A stretch of 64,000 nucleotides of DNA, from the NCBI RefSeq assembly GCF_001888185.1, contig NZ_CP016364.1:1488001-1552000 (forward strand), in the 5' to 3' direction. Of the stretch, positions 19,012 to 29,500 are shown piece after piece; the first letter of the stretch is position 1, and each line of letters starts with the position of its first letter. A program made the translations under genes and the position numbers. The notes beneath the pieces are model-generated. The model searched no databases. It was not told where the DNA came from and worked only from the letters and a program-made list of their open reading frames with translations. Origin of the DNA: Phaeobacter porticola. Its GTDB lineage: Bacteria > Pseudomonadota > Alphaproteobacteria > Rhodobacterales > Rhodobacteraceae.

Positions 19012-20282
19012 TGGAGCATGACCGGACGCCCACCCGTGCCTGGGTGGTGCATCCCGATATCAAATCCGACCGCGACCGCCGTGACCCGGTGGCGGCCCTT
19101 GCCGAGGGCGTGTCCCTGGCAGAGGCTTTGCCCGACATTGCGGTGATCGGCTCTGACGTGGTGCGCCTGCCAAAGGCACACGCCGGGATGCTGTTTGGAT
19201 CGGGAAAAATCGAAGAGCTGAAGGCTTTGTTCCAAGGGAACGACGTTGAGCTGGTTTTGATTGATGGCCCTGTATCGCCGGTACAGCAGCGCAATCTTGA
19301 AAAGGCTTGGAAGGTCAAAATCCTAGACCGAACCGGGCTGATCCTGGAGATCTTTTCGGACCGCGCACGTACCCGCGAGGGCGTTTTGCAGGTCGAGATG
19401 GCAGCGCTGAGCTATCAGCGCACCCGGCTCGTGCGGGCGTGGACGCACCTTGAGCGGCAACGGGGTGGGTTGGGCTTTGTCGGCGGACCCGGCGAAACCC
19501 AGATTGAGGCAGACCGACGTGCAATTGATGAACAATTGGTACGCCTGCGCCGCCAGCTGGACAAGGTGGTAAAAACCCGCACGCTGCACCGCGCTGCGCG
19601 GGCAAAAATCCCCTATCCGATTGTGGCGCTGGTTGGGTATACAAATGCTGGAAAATCAACACTTTTCAATCGTTTGACGGGTGCTGAGGTGATGGCCAAG
19701 GACATGCTCTTTGCGACGCTGGACCCAACCATGCGCCGGGTAGAGCTGCCGGATGGGCCGGAAATCATCCTGTCTGACACCGTTGGGTTCATCTCAGAGC
19801 TGCCGACAGAGTTGGTTGCGGCATTCCGCGCCACGTTGGAAGAGGTGCTGGCCGCCGATGTGATCGTGCATGTGCGCGACATCAGCCATGACGAAACCCA
19901 GAATCAAGCAGCAGATGTGGAAACGATCCTCTCCTCGCTTGGCGTGGATGACAGCCGCGCCCGGATTGAGATCTGGAACAAGCTTGATCTCTTGAACGAG
20001 GAAGAAGCAGAGGCCCGTCGCCAACGCGCTGAGCGCGAAGAGGGCATTCACGCCATCTCTGCGATCAGTGGTGAAGGGTTGGATGGTCTGCTGGCGGATA
20101 TTACCGCCAAACTGCGTCTGGTACGGCATGAGGATGATATCACCCTGACATTTGCGCAAGGCAAACAACGGGCGTGGTTGTTCGAACAGGATGTAGTGCA
20201 AGGCGAAACGCAGACTGAGACGGGTTTTGAGCTGACCGTATTGTGGACGGAAACACAGAAAAACCGCTTCGCTGCGCTTTGA
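19011..20282 (+). CDS. hflX: GTPase HflX
   Basis: Ribosome-associated GTPase, 423 residues, that can split or rescue stalled ribosomes after stress. The glycine-rich HflX domain includes LLFGSGKIEELKALF and GFVGGPGETQIEADRR; the G domain has G1 GYTNAGKSTLFN, G3 DTVGFI and G4 NKLDLL. The start is the ATG at 19011, coupled to the hfq stop; a TTG three bases earlier is also possible. The hfq-hflX order is highly conserved. A terminator follows at 20306. Confidence 0.96.
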   Translation: MEHDRTPTRAWVVHPDIKSDRDRRDPVAALAEGVSLAEALPDIAVIGSDVVRLPKAHAGMLFGSGKIEELKALFQGNDVELVLIDGPVSPVQQRNLEKAWKVKILDRTGLILEIFSDRARTREGVLQVEMAALSYQRTRLVRAWTHLERQRGGLGFVGGPGETQIEADRRAIDEQLVRLRRQLDKVVKTRTLHRAARAKIPYPIVALVGYTNAGKSTLFNRLTGAEVMAKDMLFATLDPTMRRVELPDGPEIILSDTVGFISELPTELVAAFRATLEEVLAADVIVHVRDISHDETQNQAADVETILSSLGVDDSRARIEIWNKLDLLNEEEAEARRQRAEREEGIHAISAISGEGLDGLLADITAKLRLVRHEDDITLTFAQGKQRAWLFEQDVVQGETQTETGFELTVLWTETQKNRFAAL

Positions 20283-20305
20283 TGCAACTCTAAATTGACT
20301 CAAAT

Positions 20306-20343
20306 GAAACCCCTGTAACCGGATTGGCTGCGGGGGTTTCTTG
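20306..20343. terminator. Terminator between hflX and the acylase gene
   Basis: An 8-base stem GAAACCCC (20306-20313) pairs with GGGGTTTC (20333-20340) and is T-rich just after on both strands. It separates two converging genes and may work in both directions. Confidence 0.75.
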
Positions 20344-20371
20344 TATCTAGGCTGGGCCTATCCGGTACATC

Positions 20372-22855
20372 TTATTCCTCGGGCGTAAGAGGGATAAGCC
20401 GGGTCACACCGACAGCGGCAGCACGGGCCAGATCCTCGTCCAGGGACATAGGGATGTACTCGCCGCGCCTCCAAAGCTGGGACATATCGTCGTAATAGCG
20501 CGACAGGAAATGCCCGGATTGCCCGGTGGCGATAATAAACACCGAACTATCGGGATCGGCAAAGTCATAGACGCCCCGGTACCCGGCAGCGTGCACATTG
20601 CGGAACGGGTGTTTGCCCTCGCCTGAGGTGAGACCACGTTGCAGAGTGTTGTCGCCACCGCTGGTGGATTGACGGATGTTCACGAAGAAGCGCAGCAATG
20701 GAACCTCGCCCAGCACCTCGTGGTCTTGCGTTGCCTGATGCGCATCACCCCAGCGCAAGGATTCAAGTGCAGAGCCATAGGTTTCCTCTATCCAGATCAG
20801 CGCATCGTCCAAAGCGAGTCGTGCCAGTTCTGTGCAAGTCTCGCGCGGGGCGCTTTGGCGGATGTCGCACCAGGCCGATGCGCCTTCGACGTCGCGAAAC
20901 ACGCGCTCCAGAAACAGCGGATCAACCTGCGTAAACTCCTGTGCCAAAGGTCCTAAATCGTCCGTGATAAGACGTTTTTGCAATGCGCGGACCCATGCGG
21001 CATAGATCAAAGGCTCAGGCAGATGTTCATTCATCTCGCCGTTCCATTCCGACAACAACGACAGTGCGATCTGGCGTTGACGCTCGCGGGTGCCGTCTTC
21101 GGCGGCTTCGCCGGTAAACCAAAGATCGGCCCCGATCAGCGGCAACAGGCTGCGTGCGGTATAGGAAACAGTGTCCAGCTGCGCCTCGATAAAGCTGTCA
21201 CGGGTGTGGACCTGCCGATCCTGCATCAGCTTTTTCCAGCGGTTTATTCGCTGGGTGTCGCCCCAGCTGTAAGACACGTGATTGGGGAAGGGGCGGTCCA
21301 GAATTTTGTTGTTGGTGTTGCCGAGGATCCCGCCAACGGGGGCCACAAATTGCGGATTGGCCGCATAAGGCGCGCGGCCCTGCCACTGGTTTTCGCGGCG
21401 CCAACCCTGACTTGGCATGCGACCCTGACTTTGGTGGCGGGCATCGCGTTGCGGGATGGCTCCGACGGTTTTCAATGCGATCACATCGCGGTCGGCCAGT
21501 GTAAGGTTCTGCGCGGGAGCGATATAGCGCTTGCTGATCTGGATGGCCTCTTCCACTGAGTTGGCGCGCATCAGCTCGAGCGCGGCAGTCATTGAGGTGT
21601 CTTGGCTGCTCAGTCCGGTCCAGCCTAGGCTGACCACATGGCCGGGCGGCGTGATGGTCGACAGATCAAACAGTGAGCGGGGCAGCACTGGCCCATTGTC
21701 GGTCCAGCGCAGGGTCAGGGTGACGGGTGTTTCATCCTTGATATTGATGATCGACCGGCGGCTGGCAAAGCGCTGGAAACCATCGACTGTCCTATATTCC
21801 TCTGGGTTGTTCGGGTTCAACTGTTCAATGAACAGATCCTGATCATCCAAATATGAAGAGGTCACGCCCCAGCCCATCAGGTCGGATCGCCCAGAAATGA
21901 CGGCTGGAATGCCTGGAATGGTGGCGCCGATGATGCCGCCAGTGCCCAATTCTAGCCGGGCCAGATACCAAACACCCGGCGCTGTCAGCTCCAGATGTGG
22001 ATCATTGGCGAGCAGTGTGCCGCCAGCCGCTGAACGGCTCGGCGCCGCTGCCCAAGCGTTTGACGCCCCGGCCAATCCGCGCCGGGCCACTGGCATGAAC
22101 GGCGAACCGGGGCTGGTGCTGGCAGTGGCATGGCGGGGCAGATCGGGAAAGAACGCGGCATATTCCGGCAGGGCCGCCACGCCACTCCCCGGTGCATCCG
22201 GCAGAATATCCATGAGCCGGTCCGGATCGGGCAGGGCCAGTGAGGTGCGGGCGCGCATAATTTCTTCCTGCATGTGGCCAGAGAGCTTTAGCCCCATCAA
22301 CTTCATCACGGCGATACTGTCGGCGGGCTGCCACGGGGCCATTGGCACATTGAACAGGAACATCTCTGGCGCGCCTCGACCTAGCGCGTCGTCATTGATT
22401 TCCTGAATGCGGGCGTTAACACCAGCCGAATAGGCACGCAGGGCGGTCATGGTCTCAGGCGTCTGCGCCGCGACGGATTGCTGCGCCAAACGATAGATAT
22501 CCAGACGGCGGATCAGCGTGTCGACCTGTACAGTACGGCTGCCAAAGATTTCTGACAGGCGACCCATGGCGCTGCGCCGCAACATGGTCATCTGCCAGAG
22601 ACGGTCCTGCGCATGCACATATCCGAGGCCAAAATAGACATCCTCGTCACTGGCGCCATAGCTGCCAAAGATATGTGGTACGTTGGCATTGTCACGCACG
22701 ATTTCAACCGGCGCCAGCAGGCCTGGGAGAGTGGCCTCTTTGTTGTAGTCGGGCAGAGATTGCGCTGCGAGGAAATAGACCAGGCCAAGCCCTAACACCA
22801 GAAGCAGAATCAAAGCGGCGGCAAGGCGCAGGAGCCAGCGAAAGAGAAGTCCCAT
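20372..22855 (-). CDS. Penicillin-acylase family Ntn hydrolase
   Basis: Large precursor of 827 residues of the penicillin/acyl-homoserine-lactone acylase family. Residues 1-32 form a hydrophobic export or anchor segment. The presumed self-cleavage point is at GA/SNAW, making Ser265 the N-terminal nucleophile of the beta chain, followed by the conserved LLANDPHLELTAPGVWY. Such enzymes cleave amide-linked acyl groups in the periplasm; substrates range from beta-lactams to quorum-sensing lactones, and this one cannot be chosen by eye. It stands alone, divergent from the dehydrogenase gene at 22992. Confidence 0.9.
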   Translation of the reverse strand: MGLLFRWLLRLAAALILLLVLGLGLVYFLAAQSLPDYNKEATLPGLLAPVEIVRDNANVPHIFGSYGASDEDVYFGLGYVHAQDRLWQMTMLRRSAMGRLSEIFGSRTVQVDTLIRRLDIYRLAQQSVAAQTPETMTALRAYSAGVNARIQEINDDALGRGAPEMFLFNVPMAPWQPADSIAVMKLMGLKLSGHMQEEIMRARTSLALPDPDRLMDILPDAPGSGVAALPEYAAFFPDLPRHATASTSPGSPFMPVARRGLAGASNAWAAAPSRSAAGGTLLANDPHLELTAPGVWYLARLELGTGGIIGATIPGIPAVISGRSDLMGWGVTSSYLDDQDLFIEQLNPNNPEEYRTVDGFQRFASRRSIINIKDETPVTLTLRWTDNGPVLPRSLFDLSTITPPGHVVSLGWTGLSSQDTSMTAALELMRANSVEEAIQISKRYIAPAQNLTLADRDVIALKTVGAIPQRDARHQSQGRMPSQGWRRENQWQGRAPYAANPQFVAPVGGILGNTNNKILDRPFPNHVSYSWGDTQRINRWKKLMQDRQVHTRDSFIEAQLDTVSYTARSLLPLIGADLWFTGEAAEDGTRERQRQIALSLLSEWNGEMNEHLPEPLIYAAWVRALQKRLITDDLGPLAQEFTQVDPLFLERVFRDVEGASAWCDIRQSAPRETCTELARLALDDALIWIEETYGSALESLRWGDAHQATQDHEVLGEVPLLRFFVNIRQSTSGGDNTLQRGLTSGEGKHPFRNVHAAGYRGVYDFADPDSSVFIIATGQSGHFLSRYYDDMSQLWRRGEYIPMSLDEDLARAAAVGVTRLIPLTPEE

Positions 22856-22991
22856 CGGTGGTGCGTTTCCTCAGTTTTTTGACGTTATTGGCCCGGTTAC
22901 GGCGCAGTTTATGACCCGCGCAGATTGCGCCGGGCGGCGCGGCTGCTAGGGTGTCGCCAACATAGGACAAGACGCATCAGGGGGAAAGCAG

Positions 22992-23864
22992 ATGGCGAAA
23001 GTTGCATTCTTGGGACTGGGAGTGATGGGATATCCGATGGCGGGTCATCTGGCGGCCGCAGGTCATGAGGTCACGGTATATAACCGCACGGGTGCCAAGG
23101 CCACGGCCTGGGCCAAGGAGCATGGTGGTAGCGCAGCCGCAACACCGCGCGAGGCAGTGGCGGGTGCGGATTTTGTCATGGCCTGTGTCGGCAATGACGA
23201 CGACTTGCGTTCGGTTTGTCTTGGCGCGGATGGCGCCTTTGTCGGCATGGATGCGGGCGCGATTTTTGTTGATCACACAACTGTGTCCGCCAAGGTGACT
23301 CGCGAGCTGAACACGGCGGCGGCGGATCTGGGGTTGCCCTTCGTTGATGCGCCGATTTCCGGCGGACAGGCCGGGGCGGAAAACGGTGTGCTTTCAGTTA
23401 TGTGTGGCGGCGATCAGGCGGCCTACGACAAGGCCGAGCCGATTATCGCAGCTTACGCCCGGATCTGTCGCCGGATCGGCGAAAGCGGCGCTGGTCAGAT
23501 GACCAAAATGTGCAACCAGATCGCCATTGCCGGCCTGGTTCAAGGGCTTAGCGAGGCGCTGCATTTTGCCGATAAGGCCGGGCTGGATGGCCGCGCGGTG
23601 GTGGAAGTGATCAGCCAGGGGGCCGCAGGCAGCTGGCAGATGGCGAACCGTCACGAGACCATGCTGGACGATCACTTCGAACATGGCTTTGCGGTCGACT
23701 GGATGCGCAAGGATCTGGGCATTTGCCTGGATGCGGCGGACGAGAGCGGGGCCAGTCTGCCAGTCACGGCTTTGGTTGATCAGTTTTACAAGGATGTGCA
23801 GAAGATGGGCGGCGGGCGCTGGGATACATCAAGCCTGTTCAAGCGTCTGAAAGCGTTCGATTAG
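22992..23864 (+). CDS. Beta-hydroxyacid dehydrogenase (3-hydroxyisobutyrate dehydrogenase family)
   Basis: NAD(P)-dependent dehydrogenase of 290 residues. The N-terminal Rossmann motif is AFLGLGVMGYPMAGHL; the substrate-binding motif is FVDAPISGGQAGAENG; the catalytic lysine is expected in GQMTKMCNQIAIAG. Family members oxidise 3-hydroxyisobutyrate, tartronate semialdehyde and similar acids. With no valine-degradation genes beside it, the substrate is unresolved. A GGGGGAAA ribosome site precedes the ATG. Confidence 0.9.
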   Translation: MAKVAFLGLGVMGYPMAGHLAAAGHEVTVYNRTGAKATAWAKEHGGSAAATPREAVAGADFVMACVGNDDDLRSVCLGADGAFVGMDAGAIFVDHTTVSAKVTRELNTAAADLGLPFVDAPISGGQAGAENGVLSVMCGGDQAAYDKAEPIIAAYARICRRIGESGAGQMTKMCNQIAIAGLVQGLSEALHFADKAGLDGRAVVEVISQGAAGSWQMANRHETMLDDHFEHGFAVDWMRKDLGICLDAADESGASLPVTALVDQFYKDVQKMGGGRWDTSSLFKRLKAFD

Positions 23865-23874
23865 ACACATAATA

Positions 23875-23900
23875 ATGGCCTTTCCAGATGGAAAGGCCAT
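23875..23900. terminator. Perfect hairpin after the dehydrogenase gene
   Basis: An 11-base perfect stem (ATGGCCTTTCC at 23875-23885, GGAAAGGCCAT at 23890-23900) with loop AGAT lies between two converging genes. It lacks a T tract, so it may be a weak or factor-assisted terminator. Confidence 0.5.
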
Positions 23901-23964
23901 GACTCTGGCGGCGATACCTTAAGCCAGTAGAAAGCGCGGAGCGGATCCGCAGATCCCCACCGTA

Positions 23965-24540
23965 TCAGGGTATAATACGGGTATATTTGGTGCCTTCCAG
24001 CGTTGCGCCAATACGCAAGCCAGCCTGCCCGAAGACCGCTGCCAGAATAGGTGCGTTTAATGTGTTGGTGTCAGCGGCCAGAGAATTGCCGTCATCACGG
24101 ATCACATATTCTAGGTCCGCGCCCGCAGCCCAGCCGGAGGAGCGGCGAAAGTTCGACAATGCCTCTTGTGTCATGAAAAACAGAACATGGGCATATTGCT
24201 GTGCGCCGATCTGCAAGCCGGCATTGCCCTTGACGGTGGAATAGTAATCAACAGTTACGCCATCAATGCGCAACGCCCCGCGGCCAAAGGCGCCACCGAC
24301 CAGAAAGCCGGCTTCGGTCACCAAAGGCATCACCAGCATGCCAGTGGATTTTTCGGCCAGAGCAACGGCACCGGGATATTGGCTGTACATCTGGCTGAGG
24401 GTTGCATCAACGCGGGCGTCGATCTTGGGCGCATTGCTGTTGCCAATGCCATTGCCGCAGGCGGCGGTGACACCAGCACCGGCCAGGGCACCAAGCGCAA
24501 AACCGCGCCGGGTCAAACGGGAGGAATACGATCTGCTCAT
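23965..24540 (-). CDS. SYLF-domain (Ysc84-like) lipoprotein with Tat-type signal
   Basis: Predicted exported protein of 191 residues. The N-terminus carries a twin-arginine motif LTRRGFALGAL followed by a hydrophobic stretch and a lipobox-like TAAC, so it may be a Tat-exported lipoprotein. The mature part matches the SYLF lipid-binding fold, with GGAFGRGALRIDG, GNAGLQIGAQQYAHVLFFMT and a C-terminal GLRIGATLEGTKYTRI. Its function in bacteria is poorly known. I placed the start at 24540 because the Tat signal begins there; no strong ribosome site is visible. Confidence 0.82.
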   Translation of the reverse strand: MSRSYSSRLTRRGFALGALAGAGVTAACGNGIGNSNAPKIDARVDATLSQMYSQYPGAVALAEKSTGMLVMPLVTEAGFLVGGAFGRGALRIDGVTVDYYSTVKGNAGLQIGAQQYAHVLFFMTQEALSNFRRSSGWAAGADLEYVIRDDGNSLAADTNTLNAPILAAVFGQAGLRIGATLEGTKYTRIIP

Positions 24541-24762
24541 CTTGTTTGCCTGTATATTGAGGGCCTGCCCAGATTGGGCTGTCACATCGGCCTGTCACTG
24601 TTCATTCGTGGCCAGTTTTCTGGCTCTAGGCCATGGTATACGCGGAAAGCTGCCGCATGTCATCATCAGCCCTGCGAAGATCAGCGGCTTCCTGCCTGAT
24701 GAGTGGCGCGATTTTCTGCGGGTTTTTATGTTGTTGTACTGGCTGTGGAACTGTTGGGGTTA

Positions 24763-25761
24763 TCAGCCGTTCAGCAGGCGTGCGGCGGCCGGGGCATAAT
24801 AGGTCAGAACCCCATCGCAACCAGCCCGTTTGAAGGCCGTAAGGCTTTCTAGCATGATGCGCTCGCCATCAATCCAGCCGTTCTGGGCGGCAGCTTCGAT
24901 CATCGCATATTCACCAGAGACCTGATAGGCAAAGGTCGGTGCGCCAAAGGTGGATTTTATCCGCTGGCAGATGTCGAGATAGGCCAGCCCCGGTTTGATC
25001 ATCACCATATCTGCGCCCTCGCTCAGATCACGTTCGATCATGCGCAGCGCCTCATCGGTATTTCCAGGGTCCATCTGATAGGTTTTCTTGTCGCCCTTCA
25101 GGGCGCCGGAGGCCCCAACCGCATCGCGGAACGGGCCATAGTAGGCTGAGGCGTATTTGGCAGCATATGAGAGGATGGTGACATTGCGGTGACCTGCGGC
25201 CTCCAGCGCGCTGCGCATGGCACCGATGCGACCATCCATCATGTCGGACGGACCAATGATGTCTGCGCCGGCATCGGCCTGGGCCACGGTCATTTTGACC
25301 AGCGCCTCGACCGTTTCGTCATTGACGATCTCACCGTCCACCACATAGCCGTCATGCCCGTTGATATTATAGGGATCCAGCGCCACATCCGTCATCACCG
25401 CGATATCGGGGACGGCGGATTTGATGGCGCGGATGGCGCGGTTTACCAGATTGTCCGGGCTCCAGGCCTCGGCGCAATCCGAGGTCTTAAGCACTGGATC
25501 GGTATAGGGAAAAAGGCAGATTGCCGGAATACCTAGGGCGCGCGCCTCAATCGCAGCGTCCACCACCTTGTCGATGCTGCGCCGGGTGACACCCGGCATT
25601 GAGGCGATCGGTTCTTCGATACCGTCGCCATCACGAACAAAGACCGGCCAGATCAGATCGTCACTGGTCAACGTGGTCTCGCGCACAAGATTGCGCAGCG
25701 CAGGCGTGCTGCGTAGCCGACGTGGACGGGCAGCTGGAAATGGGGCGACGGTTGGTTTCAT
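24763..25761 (-). CDS. hemB: Delta-aminolevulinic acid dehydratase (porphobilinogen synthase)
   Basis: Second common enzyme of tetrapyrrole synthesis, condensing two 5-aminolevulinate molecules. The 332 residues include the two active-site lysines, Lys202 in ILSYAAKYASAYYGPF and Lys256 in MVMIKPGLAYLD. The usual zinc cysteines are replaced by ALDPYNINGHDGYV, the aspartate-type site of magnesium-dependent enzymes common in alphaproteobacteria. The start at 25761 has GAGGA upstream; the frame stays open for another 58 codons without homology. It is divergent from the membrane-protein gene at 25962. Confidence 0.96.
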   Translation of the reverse strand: MKPTVAPFPAARPRRLRSTPALRNLVRETTLTSDDLIWPVFVRDGDGIEEPIASMPGVTRRSIDKVVDAAIEARALGIPAICLFPYTDPVLKTSDCAEAWSPDNLVNRAIRAIKSAVPDIAVMTDVALDPYNINGHDGYVVDGEIVNDETVEALVKMTVAQADAGADIIGPSDMMDGRIGAMRSALEAAGHRNVTILSYAAKYASAYYGPFRDAVGASGALKGDKKTYQMDPGNTDEALRMIERDLSEGADMVMIKPGLAYLDICQRIKSTFGAPTFAYQVSGEYAMIEAAAQNGWIDGERIMLESLTAFKRAGCDGVLTYYAPAAARLLNG

Positions 25762-25961
25762 CGGGTCCTCGCAGATCATGGTCGCGATCCTGATGCTGAC
25801 CGCGCTCACCCCCTTGCGTGACACGGAACGCGCACGACGACAAGTGACAGATTCGCCGCGCCATATGACCCCATCTGATGGCGAATGGGGCCAGCCCTTG
25901 TGCCAGACCGCGACGCAGGGGATATAAGGGCGCAACGACTGGAAGAGAGAAGGGCCGCCCA

Positions 25962-26486
25962 GTGGATCTGTTTCATACCTTGACCGAGCTGATTGACCTG
26001 CGGTCGTTTTCCAATCTGTGGTATTGGATTGCTCTTGCGGTTGTCTGGTCCTCGGCCAGCCATTGGGTCATGGGTGTTCCTTTTGACATGGTGTATCGCG
26101 CCCGCAAGAACGGTGGCCAGGCGGCGCTGGATCTAGAGGCAATCACGCGGGTCAATGTGAACCGGATGATGTATATCACCGAGGTGTCGGGACATTGGGT
26201 GCTTGGCATGACCTGCTTTGTTCTGGCGATGCTGGGCATGCTAGGGTTCTATTACGGCGTGGAATTTGCGCAGGCGGTCTTTCTTTTGGCCTTTCCCATG
26301 GGGTTTGTCGGCCTAATTAACTGGATCTCGGCGCGCCGTATTCAGCAAGAAGGGCTGGCTGGTGAGACGTTGATCCGCCAGTTGACCATCAGCAGATTAT
26401 TTATCCAACTGGTTGGCATGGTAGCAATTTTTGTGACCGCGCTTTGGGGCATGTATCAGAACCTGCAAATTGGGTTCCTGGGCTAA
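25962..26486 (+). CDS. Conserved small membrane protein upstream of mfd
   Basis: A 174-residue protein with about four hydrophobic helices (near 20-40, 85-105, 108-130 and 148-165). I recall relatives in Rhodobacteraceae carrying the label component of SufBCD complex. Nothing in the sequence suggests iron-sulfur assembly: there is no Suf domain and no sufBCD gene in the window. The start is GTG at 25962, preceded by AGAGAAGGG; the longer frame begins in the hemB promoter region. It ends 35 bases before mfd and is probably co-transcribed with it. Function unknown. Confidence 0.8.
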   Translation: MDLFHTLTELIDLRSFSNLWYWIALAVVWSSASHWVMGVPFDMVYRARKNGGQAALDLEAITRVNVNRMMYITEVSGHWVLGMTCFVLAMLGMLGFYYGVEFAQAVFLLAFPMGFVGLINWISARRIQQEGLAGETLIRQLTISRLFIQLVGMVAIFVTALWGMYQNLQIGFLG

Positions 26487-26521
26487 TCGCCTACGGGCAG
26501 ACGACGAAAGAGAGACGCAAG

Positions 26522-29500
26522 ATGGCGCAACGGGCAATCACCGCAAGTGGGGCACCTGAGGGGTTTGATGCGCGGCTGATCCTCAAAGAGGCGGCGAGCA
26601 CTAATGCGCCCGTGGTGCATGTGGCACGTGACGACAAGCGGATGGAGGCCATGCGGGCGGCGTTGGCATTTTTCGCGCCGGATATGCCCATTATCAGCTT
26701 TCCTGGCTGGGATTGTCTGCCGTATGACCGTGTATCGCCCAATGCCGATATTGCGGCGGCGCGTATGGCGACGCTGGCCGCGCTGGTGCATCAAATGCCG
26801 GGGCAGTTTGTGCTGCTGACCACGCTGAACGCAGCGACCCAACGGGTGCCTGCGCGACAAGTGCTGAAGGACGCGGCCTTTACCGCTGAAGTCGACCGCC
26901 GGATTGATGAAAAAGCACTGCGGAACTATCTGACCCGTATGGGTTTCACCAAAAGCCCAACAGTTATGGAACCTGGTGATTTTGCCGTCCGTGGTGGCAT
27001 TATCGATATTTTTCCACCTGGTCAGAGCGGTCCGGTGCGGCTGGATTTGTTTGGCGATGTTCTGGATGGCGCGCGCCGGTTCGATCCGGCAACTCAGCGC
27101 ACCACCGAAAAGCTGACCCTGATTGAGCTGGCGCCAGTGTCCGAGGTGATTCTGGACGAGGCCGCCGTTACCCGGTTCCGGCAAAACTACCGGATCGAGT
27201 TCGGCGCGGCCGGCACCGATGACCCGCTATACGAGGCCGTGTCGGCTGGACGAAAATACCAAGGGTTAGAGCATTGGTTGCCATTCTTTCACGACCAGCT
27301 GGAAACGCTGTTTGACTATCTGCCCGGCGCCACGGTGACGCTGGACGATCAGGTGACACCAGCACGGCTGTCGCGTTGGGACAGCATCGTTGACCAATAT
27401 GAAACGCGCAAGATCGCAATGGCGCAAAAAGGCCGGATTGATACGGTTTACAAACCTGTTCCGCCAGGGTTGCTCTACCTTGATGACACCGCCTGGGAGG
27501 CGGCTATTGGTCACCACCGCATGATTCAGTTCCACCCCTTGCCACAGGCAACCGGACCAGGCGTGATTGACGCAGGTGGGCGCATCGGACGCAATTTCTC
27601 ACCCGAACGCCAGTTGGAAAACATAAGTTTGTTCAGTGCATTGGCTGATCATATTAAGGTTCGAATGCAAGTCGGTCCGGTGGTAGTTGCCTCTTATTCT
27701 GAGGGCGCGCGGGAACGGCTGACTGGATTGATCGAGGATGAAGGCCTGGCCGAGGTGATCCCGGTAAAAGATGGCACGAGGATTGGAAAATCCGGCCTGC
27801 ACCTGGCAGTCTGGGCGCTGGAACATGGGTTTGAGACTGATGATCTGACAGTGATTTCGGAACAGGACGTTCTGGGCGACCGGTTGATCCGCGCACCAAA
27901 GAAACGGCGTAAAGCTGAGAATTTCCTGACCGAAACGCAATCCCTCAGCCCTGGTGATCTGGTGGTGCATGTTGACCACGGGATTGGCCGCTACAAGGGG
28001 TTGGAGGTCGTCACCGCAGCGGGGGCCGCGCATGAGTGTATCCTGCTGGAATACGCTGAATCTTCAAAGCTGTACCTCCCGGTTGAAAATATCGAGCTGT
28101 TGTCGAAATACGGCCATGATGAGGGCCTGCTGGATCGACTGGGCGGCGGTGCATGGCAGGCCAAAAAAGCCAAGCTGAAGGAACGTATTCGCGAGATGGC
28201 GGATCGGTTGATCCGCGTGGCCGCTGAACGTGCATTGCGCAAAGCGCCGATGATGGATCCGCCTCCTCATGCATGGGAAGAGTTTTCGGCCCGGTTCCCC
28301 TATCAGGAGACCGATGACCAGTTGCGTGCCATCGAAGACGTGATGACGGATCTGCAATCGGGTGCACCGATGGATCGGCTGATCTGCGGAGATGTGGGTT
28401 TCGGCAAGACCGAAGTCGCGATGCGCGCGGCCTTTATCGCGGCTATGTCGGGTGTGCAGGTTGCGATTGTCGCGCCGACCACGCTGTTGGCGCGACAGCA
28501 CGCAGCGGCTTTTGTACAGCGGTTTCGTGGGTTTCCTTTGGAAGTCAGACAGTTGTCACGCTTTGTTACAGCAAAAGAGGCCGCTAAAACCCGTGATGGT
28601 ATTGCCAGAGGCACAGTTGATATCGTGGTCGGCACCCACGCGCTATTGGCAAAATCGGTGCGGTTCCAGAACCTAGGCCTGCTGATCATCGACGAAGAAC
28701 AGCATTTCGGCGTCGCACATAAAGAGCGGCTAAAGCAAATGCGCAGCGATATTCATGTGCTGACTCTGACCGCCACGCCGATCCCGAGAACGCTTCAGTT
28801 GAGCCTCACCGGTGTACGGGATCTGTCGATCATTGGCACGCCGCCTGTGGATCGTCTGGCAATCCGCACCTATGTAAGCGAATTCGATGCCGTCACCATT
28901 CGCGAGGCGCTGTTGCGCGAACATTATCGTGGCGGGCAAGCCTTTTATGTGGTGCCGCGGATCACGGATTTGCCGGATGTGGAGGCCTTCTTGCAGGAAC
29001 AGTTGCCCGAGCTCAGCTATGTCGTGGCCCATGGCCAGCTGGCGGCCGGGGATCTGGATGATCGGATGAATGCCTTTTACGATGGCAAATTCGACGTTCT
29101 TCTGGCGACCACAATTGTGGAGTCGGGTCTTGATATTCCTACCGCGAACACGATGGTTGTGCACCGGGCCGACATGTTTGGTCTGGCGCAGCTTTATCAG
29201 GTGAGAGGCCGGGTGGGTCGCTCCAAGACGCGGGCCTATGCTTATTTGACGACCAAACCGCGCGTACGTCTGACACCGGGGGCCGAAAAGCGGTTACGGG
29301 TCTTAGGGTCACTGGATACGCTTGGGGCCGGGTTCTCGCTGGCCTCGCAGGATCTTGATATTCGTGGTGCCGGCAATCTTCTTGGGGAAGAGCAGTCCGG
29401 TCAGATGCGTGATGTGGGTTATGAGCTTTATCAATCCATGTTGGAGGAAGCGATTGCCAAGATCAAATCTGGCGAGCTGAACGGTCTACCAGGAAGCGAC

